This document shows, piece after piece, positions 56,134-64,000 of a stretch of DNA of 64,000 nucleotides. The notes beneath the pieces are model-generated. The model did no database searches. It was not told where the DNA came from and worked only from the letters and a program-made list of their open reading frames with translations. Every line of letters begins with the position of its first letter. The stretch's first letter is position 1. This DNA comes from Branchiostoma floridae. Taxonomy: Eukaryota > Chordata > Leptocardii > Amphioxiformes > Branchiostomatidae. The stretch is taken from the NCBI RefSeq assembly GCF_000003815.2, contig NC_049988.1:23704172-23768171 (forward strand), given 5' to 3'. The position numbers and the translations under genes were made by a program.

Positions 56134-57164
56134 TTGCTTCATCAGTGCACTCTCAACTGTAGCGATCCCGCGGGATAGTGGCTTTCAGGAGTTGACCAAA
56201 GCTAACAAGGACAATAGAACGACAGCATGTGACTAACAAGCTGTTAGCTGATTGGGTGCAAAGATCTAAAGAGCTGTCAGAAGCAAACGTCGGTACGGGG
56301 GTTTAGATTATATGGATGACATCCTCTGGGAATTCCAAAATTGATGCGAGCGAGCGAATAAAAAAAAAGTTTGGCCAAAAAAAAAAAGTTGGCTTCAGTA
56401 TGAAATCAATGTGGCCAAGAAGGTTGAACATAGGACTACAAACACATAGTATGGTATACCAACAGTTAGGTGTTCAATAGTTGGGACCAATACATCATAC
56501 GGATGCAAAACGTTTTTTTTTTCTCCTTGGACCAATCCGAAAAAAAAGACCTGAAAAAAAATCAGACGAACGGGTTTCACCAATTGCAAAATGGACACAC
56601 TATGTGTTTTGGGTCTTACCGGGCCAAGAAGACAACAAAAGCGAATTGTGTAGAGGTTATAGTCACTTGTACCATGTTTCTACAGTCAAAGGTACAGAGA
56701 CAGTTAGCCTTTATTACATGGAGATGGGATTTTAAAATGCCAGTGGTAGTCCAATAATCCACCAAAGAGATTTCTTTGTAGCAAAATTGACCAATTACCA
56801 AGTTTTGTTTTGAGTATTGCCAGTTCCACAGACAATCAGGTTCAGGTTCAGGTCCACCTGGAAATGATCCTTTGGACCTGAACGGGACCTATCCTGAATT
56901 TACTGGTACCTACCCCTACCAATAATACTTTTTTTCTTTCTGTCCTTTCACGTCGATCTTATTCTTTGACTTAAGATTTATTTTGGCATTCTATGGCATT
57001 TATCATCTGTTTTTGGATATTTGTTTTCAATCTACGGAATATTTGTGCTCATTTTACAGCTGCTTTGCACAATTTACTGTGTGCTCCAAAATTTTTTTTT
57101 GGGGGGAAATGGCCGAAAATTGGTGCGAGCGCGGATGTCATCCATACAATCAAATCAACATGGC
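56134..57164. other. Non-coding interval downstream of the fibrinogen-domain gene
   Basis: Homopolymer-rich (A9, T8, T9) with no recognisable exon. A small patch at 56836-56920 (CAGGTTCAGGTTCAGGTCC, GGACCTGAACGGGACC) looks like a remnant of a GGTACAGG-type element. Confidence 0.5.
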
Positions 57165-60100
57165 CTAAGGACCAGGTCTGATCTTCATGACAGAAGACTT
57201 AATGGAGAACCGGTGAGCCGCCCACGGCCACCACTGCATACCATGTGTCTTATTCCCCCCGCCGCCATGCTTGTACGGCTGGTTCAGGTTAACGATGTCA
57301 CAAATTTCATACCACCAACCACCACGACCGCCGTTGCTAGCGACGCAGTCATAGCCCGAAACATCCTGGTCGTGTGTTGAGAATCTGCAACCATCATGAT
57401 AGCTTAACCCTTCCCCACCATCCCCAGCAGTGCCGCTATAGGCACCAACATGCAGACGGTATTTCGCTGCTTCATCCTCGATATAGAAACTATCATATTC
57501 AGCGTATACCGTTTCCGAGGACCAATTCTCGAGATCAATGCGCAGAATGTATGCCCTGAAGCTAGAAACCTGATAGATCTTGTCATTTCCCAGCCAAAAC
57601 TCGCCGACAAGAGCCCCAAACCCAATTTTGTAACTTTTCCAGTCCTTAGCAAAATCTACAGAACCGTCGAAGCGCTTCTGGAGGACAGTCCAGCCGCCGA
57701 CTCCGGCTTCCATCTCACAGAAGACCCGGAACGAGGCACCGGCGGCGTCTGGCTGGATGGTGTAGACACCGCTGGTGGTCTGGCCTGCCTTGTAGACGTC
57801 GTCACAATCTGTAAGTCATTTTGAGTTACATTTTAACTTACATGTATATCAAATAATACATGACAAGAATGAAGTTTATATCAAAATAGCGAACTTGCCA
57901 TCTAAACAATTATTGACGAAAGTAGGTGTTGGCCGAAAACTACATGTTAATTGTAGACTATGAAGATAGTGCCAAATCTAGAATGAAAGGAAAGTCGATT
58001 GAGAATTATATATACCTCTCACTGGCTGCAGGATGACAGCGTTACCGGAACAATTACAGCTTCCTGGAGGTTCAGGGAGTCCGAAAGGGAAATTAGTCAT
58101 TTCAACAAGTGACGTAAAAACACAATTCTGTCTCCCAATAGACTGATAATGCATTAAAGCTACGTCTCCTTTTTTCTGTCAATATGGCTTGAATTTGAGT
58201 GTTGAGATCTTTATTTGTTAATGTCTTCGACACACTGACACACGTACATATGAAACTAACTCACCCCTAGCCGCGAAAGCTACTGGATGTGAAGGGTTCA
58301 GTTTACTTCAGTTTATTTATTTTACCAGGAATACATCTCTGGTCAGCGTAGACCTGTAGATACTACAATGTCTTAGTATGAGACAACCAACAGACAGTTT
58401 ACCACAAAACGGCAGAGTGAGAGTGTTGGCCACTCTCTCCGCCCTGCGGTGGCCGGCGGGATCAGACAGGACGGGCGGCCGGGCCCCGCTCTCCGGCCCG
58501 TCTGCTGCAGGACGGACGGCCGGGCCCCGCTCACCGACCCGTCTGCTGCAGGACGGAGCGTCTCGAGACGGAACATGACGTCTGTCTATGCTCACGATGC
58601 TTCTCAATATAGTATCACAAATAATAGATATTATAATGAAAACCAAACTTACCTGGCGTCTTACTCAGCTCGTCAAGACGCTGCTCCAAGGCGGCGGTTC
58701 GGTTTCGCTCCTTGTCCAGGTCGCGGTGCATGTCGTCTTGGTCGCGCTTCAAGGCGTCAACAGTGTTGGACATGTCGTCTTGGTCGCGATTTAAGTCGTC
58801 AACAGTGGAGGACAGTTGAGATAACCCCTGCAAATGTATAAACGTATGTATACGCACGTCCGTAACCAACCGTAAAGTAAGAAGATGTTCTGGCTCTAAG
58901 AACTCAATAGGCTTGATCAACAAAACGGAATCAGTGGTAGAGAAAATCGGCCTTATGGCACAGGGTTAATTACCTCTTTATTGCTGAACGTCAGACAGGC
59001 GAGTCCTACAGCAACCAGACCAAGCAGGACGACAATGCCGGCGATCATGTAGCTGCGGTGGGAGCGGATGAAGCTGAAAAGAGCACCGTGGCCACTTGCT
59101 TCACCCGAATGCGTGCGGTCTGTTAGAAAAGAAGAGCTTTTTAAACAACGAAGACTCTCTTTTTCATATCGTTCGATTGTAATTTCCAACAAATAGTACT
59201 AACAAAGTTCTTCTGCTGTCTAACTCCAGTCGTAGTCAAGGAACGAAGACGGGAGTTGGACAGTCGTACGTATTGACGTAGTCACATTCGTCATAGTCAG
59301 TATTACGATTTCGATGTCGTACCTTTTTGAGCAAGATAAGGCAGGACAGGTGCAAGACAAAATCCGCAAGATAACAAAGTTTTACCTGCTCTGGAGCCGT
59401 ACAAAGCGTTGGGTATGCTCGCAGCGGCGTCCGCAATGGGCCGCCAATCAGTCGGCGGCTGCTGCACGGGAGCACTTGCGGCGTCTGGAGAAAAATCACC
59501 AAATTAACCGACCACTTACTCCATACTGTAAAAAGTACAAAATCGAGACAAGAACAGTACAACGTAGGCCGCCGTAATTCTACCTTCTATGGAGGCGTAC
59601 GTAGAGTTGGTTTCACTCTCAGCGGAGTCGCCACGTGCCTGGCAATCAGTCTGCGGCTGCTGCACGGGAGCACTTGTGGCATCTGGGGATAGATTACAAA
59701 AAAGTTACACTTCATACAGTAAAAAGAAGAAAATCGAGCGAAGAACAGTACAGTGTAGGCGGGCTTGAGAAAATTCTACCTTCTCCGGAGGCGTACATAG
59801 GGTTGGGAAAACTCTCAGCGGAGTCGCCACGTGCCTTGCAATCAGTCTGCGGCTGCTGCATAGGAGTACTTGTGGTTTCTGGGGATAGATTACAAAAAGT
59901 TACAGTTCATACAGTAAAAAGAGAAAAATCGAGCTAAGATACATCGTACTGGAGAAAATTCTACCTTCTGCGGAGGCGTACATAGGGTTGGGAAAACTCG
60001 CAGTGGCGTCGCCACGTGCCTGCCGATCAGTCTGCTGCTCCTGCATGGGTGTGGTACCTGGAGAAAATCACAAATGATAAACACATACTTCATACAGTAC

Positions 60101-61329
60101 AAGTATAAAAGCAAGACAAGAACAGTACGCCCTCTGTGTACACAGGGTTTGAAGTACGCCATATAAGCTGACTTGACTCCTCAAGGGAAACGCAACAGAG
60201 GCAAGGCTCTAGCGACCTCGAGAAGGACTGTAGAAGGGGGATTAAGACCTAACACGAGATCAGATGGATGATTTAAGATAAGAAGGACTGGAGAAAGTTC
60301 TTGATCGCTTTATTCTCCAACAAAGGGAGCGAAGAGGATTAGGTAGGTAGGATAAGTGAACTTCAGAAATGTTTTACCTTCTGCGGAGGCGTACAAAGTG
60401 TTGTGTCCACGCGCAGCCCGCCGATAAGTCTGAACCAGAAGTCCGTGTATCTCAGACGTATAAACACACTTATGTCATACCTGTGACACGAAAACGTTCG
60501 ATACGGGTATTCCGGACCGGCTGATAACTTTCCGTACGGCCCGGGCTTATCACACGGGCTCCATTCGAATAAATCGAACTGTTTCGAGTGGGCCGAGTAC
60601 GGCGCCATCGAAAGTTCGAATACCTGATTCGGACGTTGGAACATTACTGTTGCAACGCTTTTTTTTCCAGGGCACCAAATTTTTTCAACTTCTGGTGCAT
60701 CAAAACATGGGTTTTCTCAGGTGGGTATGACATGAACAAAATACAACACGGTGTATTCCGCATCACCCTCGGTCTCAGCCCTCCCGCGGGTCGGATCACC
60801 CTCCGGCCGTCGGGCGATCCGACCCGCGGTCGGGCTGATACCTTGGGCGATACTGAATACACCGTGTTGTATTCTATATTGATCACGACTTCTGCTTGTA
60901 GAAAAACGAACAACGCTGCCGCTGATGGAGAAGACTTGCTAGTAAACAGATAAAACCGAAAACGCGCTCTCAGAAATGAAATCTTGGAACAAAAGTAGAG
61001 TTGTTGCTAATTTCATGATAGTGAGAGATGCTACTTGATTCGAGTCCGTTCATTTCCGTTACTTTAAGATTGTCTTAAAGGAAACCAATGTCTTAAAGCC
61101 AGAGTCTTAAAGGAAGCCAGAGTGAATTCGAAGTTAGTTCTGTAACCATACTTTTATTTTATTTTACGGCTTTCCAAAAGCACGCCGTGAGCAGTGATAC
61201 TGGGCTCCAAACTAGTTATGTTTTTATAGATTTTTGACAAACAACCCCCCTTGGCCGCTGGCATGTGTAGAGAGAAGATATCTACGTACCTGTGTCACCA
61301 GTTTGGGACTGCTGTTCCTCTCCCGGCAT
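57165..61329 (-). CDS. Type II membrane receptor with fibrinogen C-terminal domain (480 aa, nine exons)
   Basis: Exons in order: 61329-61290, 60057-59965, 59878-59780, 59682-59584, 59484-59386, 59119-58974, 58827-58653, 58063-58016, 57808-57165; sum 1443 nt, all phases fit. The cytoplasmic tail (MPGEEQQSQTGDTG plus four repeated exons of 31-33 residues) carries PNPMYAS twice, NSTYASIEG and PNALYGS. A membrane span follows at residues ~167-189 (YMIAGIVVLLGLVAVGLACL) with no signal peptide, hence type II. Next is a coiled coil at ~193-250 (DLNRDQDDMSNTVDALKRD), then a short Cys linker (SCNCSGN). The fibrinogen domain is at ~267-480: DCDDVYKAGQTTSGVYTI, VGGWTVLQKR, THDQDVSGYDC (calcium region), GGWWYEICDIVNLN. 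This is the layout of FIBCD1, a chitin/acetyl-group-binding endocytic receptor; ligand here unknown. Confidence 0.9.
58471..58552. repeat. GC-rich 41-bp tandem duplication in the receptor intron
   Basis: Two copies of GGACGG.CGGCCGGGCCCCGCTC followed by CGACCCGTCTGCTGCAG-type sequence. It lies in the intron between the coiled-coil exon and the short Cys exon. Frames across it are not coding. Confidence 0.7.
60378..60430 (-). pseudogene. Broken fifth tail exon of the receptor gene
   Basis: It retains the 3' part of the repeated tail exon (HNTLYASAEG, then donor GAAG/GTAAAAC) but its 5' half and acceptor are replaced by dispersed repeat B. It lies between exon 1 and the first intact tail exon, so the normal transcript probably skips it. 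Confidence 0.65.
60413..60890 (-). repeat. Dispersed repeat, copy B, with nested hairpin
   Basis: Inverted relative of 55137-55470. Where copy A has one AATACAACACGGTGTATT palindrome, copy B has two (60740-60757 and 60855-60874). Between them is a GC-rich hairpin, CAGCCCTCCCGCGGGTCGGA against TCCGACCCGCGGTCGGGCTG. It sits in the first intron of the receptor gene. Confidence 0.7.
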
Positions 61330-61652
61330 GGAGCGACTTGTCAGGTTTCTGTACAGCAAAAATACACGCTCTTCGTCAGGCGGGGTCCGAGACACAATGT
61401 AAAAAATGAATAAATCGGAAACTGAAGATGAAAGAAAATCATATTGAGTGGGTGGAAAGCTGCGCACGTTCCATTCGGTGGAGACAAATCAAATATGCGC
61501 GTAATCTTGGTCTTTGTATATTGGTTACATATTGAAAGAGGGGTATCAACAACAACATTCAAAGATATTCTGCCCTTTTGATAATGTTTCTATCGGATAT
61601 GTTGAATTCATTGATGTTTGCAGCCACAGGGGAGAAACAATTTTCACTCTTA

Positions 61653-62011
61653 CGCCAAAAAGCAGTTACTCAAGCAACTGGATATGATTTTGGAAACTGT
61701 AAGACGTTTCAACTGGTATCCACTAGTTTTTGTCAGTGACACTGGAGAAACCCTGTATGAGAGGGTTTTTATGTCCTAACCATGAATTGATATGTAAAAG
61801 AGATCTAGTTGAAGAACAGGTTTAACCTATGAATTAAAATGCAAAATGATGGAAGACAATTTTGCCAATAGTCCAAAAGCTACAAAGGTAAGACAAGTTA
61901 AGGCTATGTTGATGCAAATGAGTTAATTAGCTCCTGTTGTTTGAATCACAGTTGAAACGTCTGACCGTTTCCAAAATCATATCCAGTTGCTTGAGTAACT
62001 GCTTATTGGCA
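61653..62011. mobile_element. MITE with ~57 bp inverted repeats
   Basis: GCCAAAAAGCAGTTACTCAA GCAACTGGATATG… at the left is mirrored at the right by CATATCCAGTTGCTTGAGTA ACTGCTTATTGGC. About 57 bp pair with two or three mismatches and a base indel. Interior non-coding. Upstream of the receptor gene (minus strand), so it may lie close to its promoter. Confidence 0.7.
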
Positions 62012-62163
62012 TATTTTATTACCTGGATGTCTAATCTACATCAAAGTAATTTTCCTTCTTCTTTCTTCGTCTGATAGTTTCCGTGTTCCGCACACAACAT
62101 GCCGTCAGTCAACAGACAAAAGAATGATGCGTTTACGCATAATTTATTAATTTTCCGCAGTGA

Positions 62164-62490
62164 ATGTACATTTCATGCGGACCCCGAGCAACGCCCAATT
62201 GGCAAACTCATGATAACCGCACTCCTCTAGAACAACGAATATGTAGATACTGCAATCTAGATAAGTTAGAAGACGAAAATCATTTTGTAGTAGAATGTAG
62301 TTTGTACAAGAAAGAGAGAGCTGAACTCTACAGACTAATAGAATCCATGTTCCCCCACTTCATACAACTAAGTAATATAGACAAATTTATATTCCTTATG
62401 AATCTAGACAAACCTTTACTTATAAAGCATATCTGTTCTTACATTTTCAATATCACAAAGAAACGAGAAGAAGCCGAATGTACGCAGTAG
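62164..62490 (+). pseudogene. LINE 3' end: zinc-binding tail of a reverse transcriptase ORF
   Basis: The frame encodes TPLEQRICRYCNLDKLEDEN and HFVVECSLYKKERAELYRLI, the C-X2-C…H-X4-C zinc-binding end found after reverse transcriptase in many non-LTR elements. The 3' end at about 62580-62605 has TTCATTCATTC, a short repeat tail typical of CR1/RTE-like elements. The 5' part is absent. Confidence 0.75.
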
Positions 62491-62599
62491 AATACGATCC
62501 TTGAGTAGTGTAGATTCATTGTATCATTATATCATGTTGTATCATTTGTTGTGACCTGTACTAAACCCAGTGGTATGAATGTACAATAAAGGTCTTCAT

Positions 62600-62764
62600 T
62601 CATTCAATATACCAACCAACCAGAGACAGTGTCCTTCTTGTCAAGATGGTGTCGAAGATGAATATCATTTTCTAATGACATGCCCCGCCTATACTGCAGA
62701 TAGACAAAAATTAATGATAACATATAATTCCTCAAACATCAGCAAGATGATGGTGGCCACCTAA
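62600..62764 (+). pseudogene. Second LINE zinc-tail fragment
   Basis: NQRQCPSCQDGVEDEYHFLM TCPAY continues the same kind of C-X2-C…H-X4-C tail directly after the previous element's 3' tail. It belongs to a different copy or family and was probably inserted next to it. Confidence 0.65.
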
Positions 62765-63283
62765 ACACTAAGAAGAAGAAGAAAAACACCCTTGCCAAAG
62801 GCAAACACATGTATTTTCAATTTGTCATGTCCTGACTCCATGTCCACGCACGTAGGCCAATACATATGTAACGCTCTAAAAAGAGAGAATGTATTGTAAC
62901 AAACTGAAACGTTAAGTTGTATACCACAATATGTCAATACACCATTTACGTTCATATTTCTGTAGTCATAGACCTTAGAGGTAGACGAGACAAGTTTTAT
63001 TGTATTAATTGTTGTATCATTTTTGTTGTTGTTGTTGTTGTTGTTGCCTTACATTGTACCATGTACAAATGTCGTGCAAGTTCATTCATTCATTCTATGC
63101 TTAGTACTGCAGTGTCGCCTGGAGTTGTCAGGTGGCGTCATTTTCAGGACCTAGCTTCAAACATGTCACAGAAGGTCAGGATCGACCAGGAGGTCAGGCC
63201 TTGGAAAAATACTGTGTTAATATGTCAACACACAATTTACGTTCATATTCCTGTAGTCATAAACCTCACATGACAACCTTACA

Positions 63284-64000
63284 TTGATTACCAAGGCAAT
63301 GAAGCGAATCAATCTTCTGAAGAGGATATCTTATTTTGTCCCTCGGGGAACATTAGAAACTCTGTATATCACTATGATTCGCCTATTACTCGAATATGCT
63401 GACATTGTTTGGTGTGGGCTTCTAGGCAAAGATTGTGATCTTCTTGAGTCTGTCCAATTGGCCGCGGCACGAGTTTGTACCGGAGCCATGAGAGGCACTA
63501 AACATGAGAGGTTGTTAGCCGAGGTTGCATAGGACACACTAGCAGACAGAAGGAAAAAGCATCAGTTGATTCAGTTTTGGAAAATTATGAATGGTCTCGC
63601 ACCACTGTACTTACATAACATTATCCCGCCACGTATCTGTGATACGGTCCCTTACAACCTTCGCGCAAACCAAAACCTTACTTCCATTGCCTGTAAAACT
63701 GAAAAGTATAAAAGATCCTTCCTACCTTCAACTGTTCACTTGTGGAATGAACTGCCTACGATGCTAAAGCCGTCCTCACGATCAACATTTTCAAAAAAGA
63801 GCTGGACTCACTATTCAACAAGCCGACAAAATACTCCCATTTCTCTCATGGCCAAGGTCGTTCCGCAGTTCATCTTACAAGGCTCCGTCTAAACTTCAGC
63901 CAGTTAAACTACCATCTATTTCAACACCATTGTATTGATTATCCTACATGTAAATGCGGCTATCATTGTGAAACAACATTACCACATCTTATTCTTTGAC
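63284..64000 (+). pseudogene. LINE reverse transcriptase C-terminal region, disabled, runs off the window
   Basis: The frame RINLLKRISYFVPRGTLETL YITMIRLLLEYADIVW, then CDLLESVQLAAARVCTGAMR, is the thumb/connection region of a non-LTR reverse transcriptase. A TAG interrupts at 63529-63531, and a later frame change near 63845 leads to LNYHLFQHHCIDYPTCKCGYHCETTLPHLI-type zinc tail (read in pieces). At least two disabling changes; it continues beyond 64000. Confidence 0.8.

Noticed and set aside
57374-57824. + strand frames over the fibrinogen exon
   Set aside because: Antisense shadows; the minus strand has the conserved domain and matching splice sites.

Overview
This 64 kb window looks like nuclear DNA from an invertebrate chordate, most likely a lancelet (Branchiostoma); that is inference. 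The supporting signs are a Smoothened gene closely resembling the vertebrate protein and cut into small phase-matched exons, a KCTD7-like potassium-channel-tetramerisation-domain gene, a large C2H2 zinc-finger gene, a type II transmembrane fibrinogen-domain gene, and a very high load of short inverted-repeat elements, LTR elements and decayed LINEs. Five runs of N (5235-5334, 23636-23735, 26349-26683, 38970-39127, 50323-50422) are assembly gaps, and two of them hide coding exons.

Layout. 1-8 kb: mostly non-coding, with a hAT-like inverted-repeat element (2771-3403), the 5' end of a Ty3/gypsy element on the + strand (LTR, tRNA-Gln-type primer site, gag) and one orphan terminal coding exon (5458-5581). 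8-22.5 kb: an unusual segmentally duplicated region of small repeated modules. They include two copies of a tiny ORF beginning MAAPN and two short genes in which a coiled-coil exon can be joined in phase to a CCHC zinc-knuckle exon ending in a stop. It also holds a broken kelch-domain fragment. 23.7-34.5 kb: Smoothened (SMO), + strand, ten visible exons, with the exon for TM3-TM5 presumably lost in a gap and the N-terminal cysteine-rich domain not found. Its introns carry several inverted-repeat elements, one a 1.5 kb foldback with TTAA target sites. 34.66-42 kb: a Ty3/gypsy element on the - strand (LTR, pol, protease, nucleocapsid part of gag), cut within gag by a young 1.9 kb non-autonomous LTR element whose two LTRs are identical. 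44.8-48.5 kb: a KCTD7-like gene with three coding exons whose exon edges have been copied several times into its own introns. 51.1-54.5 kb: a 1108-residue zinc-finger protein with 24 fingers, preceded by about 350 residues of a 10-residue repeat that resembles the finger linker without fingers. 57.1-61.3 kb, - strand: a complete nine-exon type II membrane protein of 480 residues with a tyrosine-motif cytoplasmic tail made of repeated exons, one membrane span, a coiled coil and a fibrinogen C-terminal domain (FIBCD1/ficolin-like). 61.6-64 kb: repeats and LINE remnants.

The genes have no operon-like relationship. SMO transduces Hedgehog signals at the membrane/cilium, the KCTD protein is probably a cullin-3 adaptor, the zinc-finger protein is a probable nuclear DNA-binding factor, and the fibrinogen-domain receptor is a candidate pattern-recognition or endocytic receptor. 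All splice sites, phases and family calls were read by eye; no alignment or database search was run.
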